From Flavobacterium haoranii (GTDB taxonomy: Bacteria > Bacteroidota > Bacteroidia > Flavobacteriales > Flavobacteriaceae), in the NCBI RefSeq assembly GCF_009363055.1, contig NZ_CP045292.1:1116001-1180000 (forward strand): DNA of 64,000 bases, read 5' to 3'. A program made the position numbers and the translations under genes. This document shows positions 8,889-16,641 of this stretch, one piece after another; the stretch's first letter is position 1, and each line of letters opens with the position of its first letter. The notes beneath the pieces were generated by a model, which saw only the letters and a list, made by a program, of their open reading frames with translations, did not search any database and was not told where the DNA came from.

Positions 8889-10085
8889 ATGATAAACCCA
8901 TCTATAAACGGCTGGATTGATAAATTTTTTATTGAGAACAAAGATAATTTCATTGATTTCAATAAAGATTATAAAGCCTATTATGAGCAATTAAGAACCT
9001 CTGGGTTTATCTATGGTCATATTGTAAGTATTCCTTTAAAAGAAGAAATTTCTTTAACTGAATATTCTCAAGATGAAATTACTAAAATAGCACTGCTCAA
9101 TGCTTTATACAATGTTTATTGCATAACTGAAGAGGATACAAATGAAGCTAATTTTATTATTGCGGTTAAAGATTTTTACAAGATTATTCAGCATGAAAAT
9201 TATAAATTTTTAAAGAACTTATTACCTGAAGGAAACATTGCAGGAAAAGTTGAAGCTATTATCAACAATAGAATTCAAACTAATGCTAATTTCATTAGTA
9301 AAAACTTTACGCACATTATTACAAATGCACTTCTGTTTATAGATGTTTTAGCATTTCATTACTATTTAATTCACAAAACCATTTCTTCAAAATACATAAA
9401 AGATTTAGAAATGTGTTGTATTCAAATAGTTACATTAGCATTTCAAGTAAAAGAAAACAAAAGCAAATACGACGAATTACTTATAAAAGTATTTGAAAAT
9501 TCTTTGCGTTTCAATAAAATTTCAATTTTAGAAAATACCGAAATTGAAGATTTAAAGTTTGAAAACTTCAGCTATTTAATTGAAAAATTGTATCTGTTAG
9601 ATTTAACAGAAATGGCACTTTGGAGCGATAAAAAATTAGAAGAAAAAGAAGTTGTTTTCTTAAATAACATTTCTAAAAAACTAGATCTACCTCAGGATAA
9701 TTTAACGGAAAGTTGTGCCAATATTGATCGTTTCATTGAACAATACAAGGACGAAATTCCTTATTTCAATTACTCAAATCCGGTTAAGCATTTTTATGAC
9801 CAAACCAATAGAACTGTTGCAAAACTTATAACTAGAAATAAAAATAGGTTAATAAAAGAAATTTCTGAAAGTAAAGAATTGATGTTATTATTAGCGCAAT
9901 CTACAACAAGAGATTTAGATGCTAACGAAAAAAAGAAAGTAAAAAAACAGCTACTTGATATTTGTAAAACCATACCATCGTTAACCATTTTTTTACTTCC
10001 AGGCGGAAGCATTTTACTGCCAATTTTAATAAAATATATTCCGCAATTATTACCTTCTGCTTTTAATGAAAACTTAGAAGATTAA
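8889..10085 (+). CDS. LETM1-related biofilm-associated protein
   Basis: A 398-residue, mostly helical protein without a signal peptide. The last 70 residues carry the LETM1-like signature: a basic helix, then LTIFLLPGGSILLPILIKYI and PQLLPSAF, which resembles the proline-bordered membrane segment of mitochondrial LETM1. NCBI-style annotation for this Flavobacteriaceae family is LETM1-related biofilm-associated protein; I assign it on sequence memory. The long N-terminal part, including a TerB-like acidic stretch (ALWSDKKLEEKEVVFLNNIS), has no clear catalytic motif. It is divergent from the antiporter, which is suggestive because LETM1 proteins act in cation/proton exchange, but a joint role is only inference. 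Confidence 0.75.
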   Translation: MINPSINGWIDKFFIENKDNFIDFNKDYKAYYEQLRTSGFIYGHIVSIPLKEEISLTEYSQDEITKIALLNALYNVYCITEEDTNEANFIIAVKDFYKIIQHENYKFLKNLLPEGNIAGKVEAIINNRIQTNANFISKNFTHIITNALLFIDVLAFHYYLIHKTISSKYIKDLEMCCIQIVTLAFQVKENKSKYDELLIKVFENSLRFNKISILENTEIEDLKFENFSYLIEKLYLLDLTEMALWSDKKLEEKEVVFLNNISKKLDLPQDNLTESCANIDRFIEQYKDEIPYFNYSNPVKHFYDQTNRTVAKLITRNKNRLIKEISESKELMLLLAQSTTRDLDANEKKKVKKQLLDICKTIPSLTIFLLPGGSILLPILIKYIPQLLPSAFNENLED

Positions 10086-10724
10086 TTATTTTCCAAAATA
10101 TAATTGGTACACTTCGTCTAAATCTTCGTTTGAACTAAAATTCACATTTAAATCGGTAACATAGCCCGAATTTAACCCATAAACCCAACCGTGAAGGTGT
10201 AATTTTTGTCCGTTTTTCCAAGCAGATTGCACTATTGATGTTTTGGCTAAATCTAGCACTTGTTCTCTAACATTTATTTCAACAAAACGATTAAAACGTT
10301 CTTTTTCATTTTCTACAGCATCTAACTCATCTTTATGCAATCTATACACATCTTTTATGTGGCGAATCCAATTATCAATAATTCCAATTGAACTATTTCC
10401 CATAGCTGCTTTTACTCCACCACAACCATAATGTCCACAAACAATTACGTGTTGCACTTTTAAAGCATTTACTGCATAATCTAAAACACTCAACATATTC
10501 ATATCGCTATGTACAACCATATTTGCAATATTTCTGTGTACAAAAACCTCTCCTGGTTCGGCTCCAATAATTTCATTTGCTGGCACTCGGCTATCTGAAC
10601 AACCAATCCAAAGCAAAGGTGGTTGTTGCCCTTCCGCTAAACGCGCAAAGTAAGTTGGATTAACACTAAGCTTCTCCTCTACCCACTTTTTATTATTTTC
10701 AAGTATTTTTTTGTAAAATTCCAT
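10086..10724 (-). CDS. can: Beta-class carbonic anhydrase
   Basis: A 212-residue beta-carbonic anhydrase that interconverts CO2 and bicarbonate. The zinc ligands and catalytic dyad are visible: CSDSRVP (Cys with the Asp-Arg pair) near residue 42 and HYGCGG (His and Cys) near residue 98. Length and motif spacing match the E. coli Can clade. It follows the SulP transporter gene by 13 bases on the same strand, an arrangement that points to bicarbonate supply. It converges on the LETM1-related gene with no spacer at all (10085/10086). Confidence 0.96.
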   Translation of the reverse strand: MEFYKKILENNKKWVEEKLSVNPTYFARLAEGQQPPLLWIGCSDSRVPANEIIGAEPGEVFVHRNIANMVVHSDMNMLSVLDYAVNALKVQHVIVCGHYGCGGVKAAMGNSSIGIIDNWIRHIKDVYRLHKDELDAVENEKERFNRFVEINVREQVLDLAKTSIVQSAWKNGQKLHLHGWVYGLNSGYVTDLNVNFSSNEDLDEVYQLYFGK

Positions 10725-10737
10725 GGTGTTTTATAAT

Positions 10738-12318
10738 TTAGTTTGTTGACTGTTTTTTTAATTTTAAAATTTCTACTATACTTTTTGGATTGTCGAATGT
10801 ACCTCTTTCTGAGATTAATTGAAAGTGTATATTTTTATTTCTAGCTTGAACAATAAAGTCTTCTAGAATTTCAACCACATCATAATCTAAATACCTTGTT
10901 TTTCTGATATCCAATTCTAATTTGATGTTTTGATTTAATTTGAAAAGTTCTTTTTGCACAGAAGCCTTGTTTAAAAATGTAATTTCTTCTGCTAATTGAA
11001 TTTTCACAACATTACTTCCGTTTCCTTCTTGTTTATTCAAAAACATTGAATTTTGATAGCTTTTTACCAAGATTACTATAATTCCGATAAATAACCCTGT
11101 AAAAATTCCCCATAATAAATCTTTTAGAATAATTACAATTACCGTTACTATGAAAGGGACAAACTGTGTCCATCCTAATTGATACATTTTTTTGAATAAA
11201 GTGGGTTTTGCCAATTTAAAACCAACAATAATTAAAATAGAAGCTAATACCGACTTTGGAATATGATTTAACAATATAGGAATCGTAACCACAGAAACTA
11301 ATAATAAAACTCCATGCAAAATAGCCGACATTTTAGTTTTTGCATTTGACTGAACATTTGCCGAACTTCTTACTATTACTTGTGTAATTGGCAAACCTCC
11401 TATAAAACCAGATGCTATATTACCAATTCCTTGAGCAAACAATTCTCTGTTTGTAGGCGTTATGTTTTTATCGGGGTCCAATTTATCTGTCGCTTCTACA
11501 CTCAAAAGTGTTTCTAAACTCGCAACTAATGCTAAAGTAAATGCAATAACAAGTACCTCATTTGTAAAAACTTTACTAAAATCGGGAAAACTTAAAAAAT
11601 CAACATAATTCGTTAAACTATCAGGAACAGGAACTTGTACTAAATGTTGATTGGCAATAACTAATGTTTCATTTGAACTAAATATAACTTGCAAAATTGT
11701 ACCTATAACAACAGCAACTAGCGAACCTTGAATGAGCTTAAAAATATGATGCTTTTTAGACAAAATATTGTCCCAAAAAAGAATAATAACCAATCCTAAT
11801 ACTCCTATTACAAAAGAACCTAAAGTAATATTATCTAAAATATGCAGAATAGCCGAAAATGTATTTTCACCAGTTTTTTCAATAAAACTATCGGCTCCTT
11901 CTGGTTCGGCATCATAACCAAAAAAATGTGGAATTTGCTTTAAAATAATTATGATCCCTATTCCAGTTAACATTCCTTTTATAACACTATTTGGAAAGAA
12001 ATAACCAATAACTCCCATTCTAATAATTCCGAACAAAATTTGAATAAATCCCGCTAAAACTACAGCCGAAAGAAATACTTCAAAACTTCCTAATGAACTA
12101 ATGGCTGAAGCCACAATAGCCGCTAAACCAGCAGCCGGACCACTTACCCCAATTTTTGATTTACTAATGGTTCCTACTACAATACCCCCTATAATACCTG
12201 CAATTAACCCCGAAAGTGGAGGTGCATCACTAGCTAAAGCAATACCTAAACACAAAGGTAATGCTACAAAAAATACAACGATACTTGCAGGAATATCGTT
12301 TTTTAAATATCTAAACAT
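10738..12318 (-). CDS. SulP family anion transporter, probable bicarbonate uptake
   Basis: A 526-residue SulP/SLC26 transporter. The N-terminal two thirds is a many-segment membrane domain, with the conserved region GPAAGLAAIVASA near residue 60 and a second repeat around GGLPITQVIVRSSANVQ. Residues about 425-520 form a cytoplasmic STAS domain (IQLAEEITFLNKASVQKEL). SulP proteins move sulfate, bicarbonate, dicarboxylates or other anions; the adjacent carbonic anhydrase gene on the same strand argues for bicarbonate, as in BicA-type systems. Transport substrate is an inference from context, while the family is certain. Confidence 0.9.
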   Translation of the reverse strand: MFRYLKNDIPASIVVFFVALPLCLGIALASDAPPLSGLIAGIIGGIVVGTISKSKIGVSGPAAGLAAIVASAISSLGSFEVFLSAVVLAGFIQILFGIIRMGVIGYFFPNSVIKGMLTGIGIIIILKQIPHFFGYDAEPEGADSFIEKTGENTFSAILHILDNITLGSFVIGVLGLVIILFWDNILSKKHHIFKLIQGSLVAVVIGTILQVIFSSNETLVIANQHLVQVPVPDSLTNYVDFLSFPDFSKVFTNEVLVIAFTLALVASLETLLSVEATDKLDPDKNITPTNRELFAQGIGNIASGFIGGLPITQVIVRSSANVQSNAKTKMSAILHGVLLLVSVVTIPILLNHIPKSVLASILIIVGFKLAKPTLFKKMYQLGWTQFVPFIVTVIVIILKDLLWGIFTGLFIGIIVILVKSYQNSMFLNKQEGNGSNVVKIQLAEEITFLNKASVQKELFKLNQNIKLELDIRKTRYLDYDVVEILEDFIVQARNKNIHFQLISERGTFDNPKSIVEILKLKKQSTN

Positions 12319-12360
12319 TTTTTAAAAGAATTTAATTTAAAATTTAATAATCACTAAATT

Positions 12361-12651
12361 TTAAACTAACTCGGGTGGTGGTAAAAAAATGGTAACTAAT
12401 ATTGAGTTAAAACCTATATTTTTTGTCGAAAAAATTGAAATAGGTTTCTTTATAATAGAAAAATTAAAAACAAGTTGAGAAACTGTAAAAGCAACCATTT
12501 TTATTTCGTTAAAACAAGAATGATTTTCTTCCTCTTCGGCCATATTATAAAAATAGGAAACATCAATGGTACTGTCAACAAATTTTACAATTGTTGGCGT
12601 TGCCAAAAAAAGAAAAAATAAAAGTAAAACTATTTTTGTTGCCCATTTCAT
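12361..12651 (-). CDS. Small hypothetical membrane-anchored protein
   Basis: A 96-residue protein with one N-terminal hydrophobic segment (MKWATKIVLLLFFLFLATPT), an acidic middle (AEEEEN) and a C-terminus ending PPPELV. The frame extends nine codons further up, but a -7 box at 12657-12664 lies inside that extension, so the Met at 12651 is chosen. It has the same strand as sulP and can. I remember similar PPPE-ending small proteins in related genomes but know no function. The C-terminal half (SIIKKPISIFSTKNIGFN) has no recognisable motif. Confidence 0.6.
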   Translation of the reverse strand: MKWATKIVLLLFFLFLATPTIVKFVDSTIDVSYFYNMAEEEENHSCFNEIKMVAFTVSQLVFNFSIIKKPISIFSTKNIGFNSILVTIFLPPPELV

Positions 12652-12656
12652 GTAAG

Positions 12657-12664
12657 CAAATATA
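12657..12664 (-). promoter_or_regulatory. -7 box TATATTTG close to the small membrane protein start
   Basis: Exact TAnnTTTG match on the minus strand. Only five bases (CTTAC) separate it from the ATG at 12651, so the transcript would have almost no leader. Confidence 0.55.
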
Positions 12665-12700
12665 GAAATTCTAGACAATTAATTTTGGGTACCAATAAAA

Positions 12701-12720
12701 AAATCCCTTAAAAGGGATTT
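12701..12720. terminator. Terminator downstream of dps
   Basis: Perfect nine-base stem AAATCCCTT / AAGGGATTT with a two-base loop and A and T flanks, just after the dps stop on the minus strand. Confidence 0.75.
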
Positions 12721-12726
12721 TATAAT

Positions 12727-13206
12727 TTATATTTCTTGCTCTAACCAAGCTTTCAACATCCAAATAGTTTTCTCTTGCTCTTTTATGAAGTCACTCATCA
12801 TAGAATTGGTTCCTTCATCCCCTATTGTACCAGCTGCAATCAATATTTCTCTTTCTATTGGTAATAAATTAATTAACGATTCCACCACTAAACCAACTGC
12901 AATTTCATCTTGACTAATATTTTTACCAACTTTTAACTTGTTGTGTTCTATATAATCTTGAAAAGTATGTAACGGAACTCCACCTAAAGTTAAAATACGT
13001 TCTGCAATCATATCAATTTTAAGTTGAGAATCATTATACAATTCTTCAAATTTTACGTGTAAATCAAAAAATCTTTTCCCTCTAATATTCCAGTGTAAAC
13101 CTCTCAAATTTTGGTAATATACTTGAAAATTAGCTAACAATATATTTAAATTATCAATTAATTCGTTTGTTTCTTTTACGGGTAATCCAATTGTGTTTGT
13201 TTTCAT
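12727..13206 (-). CDS. dps: Dps family DNA starvation/stationary phase protection protein
   Basis: A 159-residue ferritin-like miniferritin, normal Dps length. The inter-subunit ferroxidase residues appear in order: LRGLHWNIRGKRFFDLHVKF gives the two His and Asp, followed by EELYND with the Glu. The family forms 12-mers that oxidise iron with hydrogen peroxide and protect DNA. It lies divergent from an OxyR-like regulator, so peroxide control is likely. The short N-terminal extension (MKTNTIGLPVKET) lacks a lysine-rich DNA-binding tail, so DNA binding may be weak. Confidence 0.95.
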   Translation of the reverse strand: MKTNTIGLPVKETNELIDNLNILLANFQVYYQNLRGLHWNIRGKRFFDLHVKFEELYNDSQLKIDMIAERILTLGGVPLHTFQDYIEHNKLKVGKNISQDEIAVGLVVESLINLLPIEREILIAAGTIGDEGTNSMMSDFIKEQEKTIWMLKAWLEQEI

Positions 13207-13300
13207 TTGTATCTATTTTTGGTTGTTTATACAACAGTTATTATTCGATGTCTAAATTTATTAACACGAAATTACATAAACATTGACTTTTATCATTATA

Positions 13301-13313
13301 AATCAAATTGATT
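13301..13313. promoter_or_regulatory. Inverted repeat in the dps-oxyR divergent region
   Basis: AATCAA and TTGATT separated by one A form a perfect dyad six bases upstream of the oxyR -7 box. Its position at the -33 region of oxyR suggests an OxyR autoregulatory site, but it does not match the E. coli OxyR spacing, so the binder is unproven. Confidence 0.4.
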
Positions 13314-13318
13314 GTTAC

Positions 13319-13326
13319 TATATTTG
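13319..13326 (+). promoter_or_regulatory. -7 box TATATTTG of the oxyR-like gene
   Basis: Exact TAnnTTTG match, 17 bases before the ATG at 13344. Confidence 0.6.
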
Positions 13327-13343
13327 CATCAAAATAATTTATT

Positions 13344-14274
13344 ATGACTATTACTCAACTTCACTATGTTTTAGCAGTTGCCGAGCATAAAAATTTTACG
13401 CTTGCTGCTGAAAAATGTTTTGTTACGCAACCTACTTTGAGCATGCAAATACAAAAACTTGAAGAGGAATTAGATATTTTAATTTTGATAGAAGCAAGAA
13501 ACCCATTTCATTAACAGATATTGGCGAAAAAATTGTAACGCAAGCCAAAAATATTGTTAACGAAGCTGGAAGAATTAAAGATATTGTCGATCAGCAAAAA
13601 GGATATATTGGTGGCGAATTTAGAGTAGGAATAATTCCAACTGTAACGCCTACACTTTTACCGATGTTTTTAAATAATTTCATTAATAAATATCCTAAAG
13701 TCAATTTAATTATTGAAGAGTTAACTACCGAAGAAATTATTCTAAAGTTAAAAAATGGTCATTTAGACTGTGCCATTGCAGCAACTCCGCTTGATGAGGT
13801 TAATTTAAAAGAAATTGTGTTGTATTATGAGCCTTTTGTCGCTTATTTGAACGAAAATCATGAGGCTTCTTCAAAAAAGAATTAGAAATAAACGATTTAG
13901 ACTCAGATCATATTTTACTTTTACAAGACGGTCATTGCTTTAGAAATGGAATTTTAAATATCTGTAAGAACAATAAATTTATTTCGGAAAACCATTTCCA
14001 AATTGAAAGTGGAAGTTTTGAAACGCTAATAAAATTAGTAGATGAAGGCTTAGGAATAACACTACTGCCCTATTTACACACGCTCGATTTAAATGATAAA
14101 AGTAAATCAAAATTGAGACATTTTATAGACCCAAAACCAGCTCGAGAAGTAAGCTTAATTTATCCTAAAAACGAACTAAAAATTCATATTATTGAAGCAT
14201 TAAGAAGCACCATTAATGGAGTTGTAAGAGGCGCAATTGCTTTTCAAGATGTTGAAATTATTAGTCCAAAATAA
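13344..14274 (+). CDS. oxyR: OxyR-like LysR family peroxide sensor, two frameshifts
   Basis: About 310 residues when repaired. The first piece is a LysR helix-turn-helix ([20 protein letters not shown], then [20 protein letters not shown]). One T missing from the four-T run at 13483-13486 and one A missing from the six-A run at 13873-13878 break the frame; repair gives a continuous effector domain. The last piece contains [12 protein letters not shown], which matches the redox pair of E. coli OxyR (GHCLRDQAMGFC) with the same eight-residue spacing between cysteines, so this is an OxyR-type peroxide sensor. It is divergent from dps, a classic OxyR target. The breaks are likely sequencing errors. 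Confidence 0.85.
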
Positions 14275-14276
14275 AA

Positions 14277-14298
14277 AAGGAGCTTAAATAGCTCCTTT
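14277..14298. terminator. Terminator after oxyR
   Basis: Hairpin GGAGCT-TAAAT-AGCTCC with flanking A and T runs, between converging genes. Confidence 0.75.
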
Positions 14299-14306
14299 TA
14301 TTTTTA

Positions 14307-14501
14307 TTAATTAATATAAATCATACATTGCCTTAATTCAGGTTTTTCTTCTGTAAACTGTAACAACCAATCTCTCAATTGGTCTATTTCATAAGGTAAC
14401 AGACTTCTTACTGCTTTTTCAAGTTCCTTACAAAATAGTTTGGGGTCAAAACTTACTCTTTCAAGTATAGATTTTGTGTACGAATACATCGATCTTGGCA
14501 T
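14307..14501 (-). CDS. Small conserved hypothetical protein
   Basis: A 64-residue soluble protein, probably helical (FCKELEKAVRSLLPYEIDQL), with two cysteines and no signal. Its last residues are LRQCMIYIN. I recall similar short proteins in Flavobacteriaceae but no function is known to me. It stands alone between oxyR and mnmD with its own gaps on both sides. Confidence 0.6.
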   Translation of the reverse strand: MPRSMYSYTKSILERVSFDPKLFCKELEKAVRSLLPYEIDQLRDWLLQFTEEKPELRQCMIYIN

Positions 14502-14602
14502 ACTTAACTTAAATCAAAATTGGTTAGACTAAATAAGAACATTATGTAAAAATATAAAAAAAACTTTTACGAAATCGTTTTCGATATATAATATTTTGTT
14601 AA

Positions 14603-15262
14603 TTATAATTTGGTAGCTCTCAACATCTCTCTTTTACCAGGCGCACCAGGCAATTTTTCAATTTTAAAGCCTGCTTTCAACATCGCATTTTTAATACTCG
14701 TTCTACAAGCATAGGTTACTAAAACTCCTTTTGGTAGTAATGCTTTATACATTTTTTCAAAAATAGCTTCACTCCAAAGTTCGGGTTGTATTGTAAAACC
14801 AAAAGCATCAAAATATATTAAATCAAAAGCTGCTTCATCATTGATGTCTTGAAAAAACTGTTGACGTTTCGTGAATTCAAATGTTTCATCAAGCTGCATG
14901 TTTTGGTTCCAAGGCATTTTATGCATTGTTTTAAAAACTTCCTTATATTCTAAAGCTTGTAACTGTCCCACATAGTTAAGTTGGACTACTTCATTTTCTT
15001 GAATAGGAAAAGCTTCTACTCCAACATACTTTATCTTTAAACCTCGCTTAAGATGTTCTAAATAAGTGATAAAAGCATTTAAACCTGTACCAAAACCAAT
15101 TTCTAAAATCGCCAATTCATTTGAAAATAAATCGAGTCCGCTTCTTATAAAAACATGATAAGCTTCTTGTATGGCACCATGTTTAGAATGATAACTTTCG
15201 TCTAAATCTTCTATATGAATGGTTACCGAACCGTCTTCTGTGGTTATAATTTTTCTATTCAT
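14603..15262 (-). CDS. mnmD: tRNA 5-methylaminomethyl-2-thiouridine methyltransferase MnmD
   Basis: A 219-residue SAM-dependent methyltransferase equal to the N-terminal half of E. coli MnmC, without the FAD oxidase half. It methylates nm5s2U34 of tRNA to mnm5s2U. The SAM-binding loop is ILEIGFGTGLNAF near residue 50, and DLIYFDAFGFTIQPELWSEA near residue 145 matches the family's active-site region. The C-terminus PGAPGKREMLRA is also characteristic. Stand-alone MnmD is the usual form in Bacteroidota. A -7 box precedes it at 15277-15284. Confidence 0.9.
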   Translation of the reverse strand: MNRKIITTEDGSVTIHIEDLDESYHSKHGAIQEAYHVFIRSGLDLFSNELAILEIGFGTGLNAFITYLEHLKRGLKIKYVGVEAFPIQENEVVQLNYVGQLQALEYKEVFKTMHKMPWNQNMQLDETFEFTKRQQFFQDINDEAAFDLIYFDAFGFTIQPELWSEAIFEKMYKALLPKGVLVTYACRTSIKNAMLKAGFKIEKLPGAPGKREMLRATKL

Positions 15263-15276
15263 TTACATTTTTTTAT

Positions 15277-15284
15277 CAAAGATA
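15277..15284 (-). promoter_or_regulatory. -7 box TATCTTTG of mnmD
   Basis: Exact TAnnTTTG match on the minus strand, 14 bases before the start codon at 15262. Confidence 0.6.
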
Positions 15285-15306
15285 CATTTGTATATTTTTT
15301 GAAATC

Positions 15307-15403
15307 GTCAATTTGAGTGAAATTCTTATAGAATTTTGTATCGAAAATACGATTTTAAAAAAGTTCTCGATATTATTTTCTAACGAAAATCACTCGAACT
15401 GAC
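15307..15403. repeat. Dispersed GTCA-TTCGAGT inverted repeat, copy 1
   Basis: Arms at 15307-15320 (GTCAATTTGAGTGA) and 15390-15403 (TCACTCGAACTGAC) are near-complementary and enclose further paired words (GTATCGAAAATAC, GTTCTCGATA). The same words recur near 59446, 61877 and 63510. It fills the gap between mnmD and the haem lipoprotein gene. Confidence 0.6.
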
Positions 15404-15443
15404 TAAAAAAAAAGTTTAAGATTGCTCTTAAACTTTTTACTAA

Positions 15444-15905
15444 TTATTGAATGTATAATTTCTTAATTTTCGGAATAGGTCCGCCGCATTTAACTTCATG
15501 ACATTTTATACAAGCATCAATTCCGTTATTGAAATGCTCTTTTGCATTTTCAGGATCTTTGTAAATTAATTCCTGAGCTTCAATAAACTTTTTAGCTTGT
15601 TCATTAAAAAACTGATCTTTATCGGTTTCATCGGTTAAAACAGCTTCATGAATACGCATAAAATGTTGCGGAAACTTACCAATTGTATCACCTTTTAAGA
15701 TTCTATCTTTTAATCTTTGATTGTCTACATACATTTGTTCCATTAAAGCCGCCATTTCACTCATTTCATACATATCGAAACCTTCTTCGGTTTTAGTAGA
15801 ATCTGATGCACAAGCTGCTTTATCTTCAGTTTTGGCTTCTTCTTTCTTACTTTGACAAGAAACTAAAACAAATGCAGTGATTACTAAATATAAAAAATGC
15901 TTCAT
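15444..15905 (-). CDS. Lipoprotein with a single CxxCH haem motif
   Basis: A 153-residue predicted lipoprotein: signal MKHFLYLVITAFVLVSC with the lipidated Cys at 17, then a charged linker. Residues about 45-150 are helical and end with DACIKCHEVKCGGPIPKIKK, where CIKCH is a c-type haem attachment motif placed near the C-terminus as in cytochrome c-prime. I infer a small membrane-anchored periplasmic cytochrome. Its ATG overlaps the stop of the upstream DUF4920 gene by one base (TAATG), so the two are translationally coupled. The electron partner is unknown. Confidence 0.7.
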   Translation of the reverse strand: MKHFLYLVITAFVLVSCQSKKEEAKTEDKAACASDSTKTEEGFDMYEMSEMAALMEQMYVDNQRLKDRILKGDTIGKFPQHFMRIHEAVLTDETDKDQFFNEQAKKFIEAQELIYKDPENAKEHFNNGIDACIKCHEVKCGGPIPKIKKLYIQ

Positions 15906-16408
15906 TATTGTTTCGCAATTAAAACACCATCAGCCATGAAAGAGTAAGTAACTTTTGGCTCTACAATACTATCAATTGCTTCTTGAGATTTTCCTTCGTC
16001 TTTTGCATAATGTTTTAACTCATCTACACTCACTACACTAACAAAAGCTTTTCCGTTTACCACAACATCTTTATCTTGAGCATTTTTTGGAACGAAAAAT
16101 CCGTAATCTTTAAACTTAACAAAAGCTTGTTTATCGCCTTCTAAACCAAGTGTCATCCAACAACCTTTCTTTTGACAAACTTCGTTAATTGTAGAATGGA
16201 ATTTTACATCAACTGTATCGCCTTCTTTTAAGTTATTAAACTTCTCCATCATTTCTGCATTTGATAAAGCGCCGTCAGCCGAAATTAAATCGCCAAAAGT
16301 AGCATATTCTACTAATGGTTTTTCTTCTTGAGTTGTTTCTTCAACTTTAACATCTTTACAACTGAATAAGCTAAGTAAAATCGCAACAGCAAATATGTGT
16401 TTCTTCAT
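15905..16408 (-). CDS. DUF4920 lipoprotein
   Basis: A 167-residue predicted lipoprotein: signal MKKHIFAVAILLSLFSC with Cys17. The mature part matches DUF4920 (DTVDVKFHSTINEVCQKKGC, then WMTLGLEGDKQAFVKFKDYG), an OB-like domain seen mainly in Bacteroidota. The CQKKGCW cysteine pair could bind metal or form a disulfide. It is coupled by a one-base overlap to the haem-motif lipoprotein downstream, which suggests a shared periplasmic redox or metal function. No experimental function is known to me. Confidence 0.82.
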   Translation of the reverse strand: MKKHIFAVAILLSLFSCKDVKVEETTQEEKPLVEYATFGDLISADGALSNAEMMEKFNNLKEGDTVDVKFHSTINEVCQKKGCWMTLGLEGDKQAFVKFKDYGFFVPKNAQDKDVVVNGKAFVSVVSVDELKHYAKDEGKSQEAIDSIVEPKVTYSFMADGVLIAKQ

Positions 16409-16603
16409 GTCTTTATTTTTTATAGTTCAAATAATTTTGTAAAATTATCTATATCTAGATTACTAAAAAAGAAATTCGCAAAAAAATATCACCAAACTAA
16501 CTAAATAATTGATTTTTAAGCCAAAATTTTACTATTCTCAGAAAAACTTAAAATAGTTTGATAAAATCTGATTTTAAGTTATAAAAATTATTGTTTTTTT
16601 GCT

Positions 16604-16611
16604 TACTTTTG
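16604..16611 (+). promoter_or_regulatory. -7 box TACTTTTG of ilvE
   Basis: Exact TAnnTTTG match 30 bases before the ATG at 16642. Confidence 0.55.
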
Positions 16612-16641
16612 AAACTCTCAACCCTTTAATGCAATTACTAA

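Noticed and set aside
8595..8990. A separate 131-residue protein on the minus strand starting at 8990
   Set aside because: Its first 65 codons run through both divergent promoter boxes and into the LETM1-related gene; only the part from 8795 has antiporter sequence.
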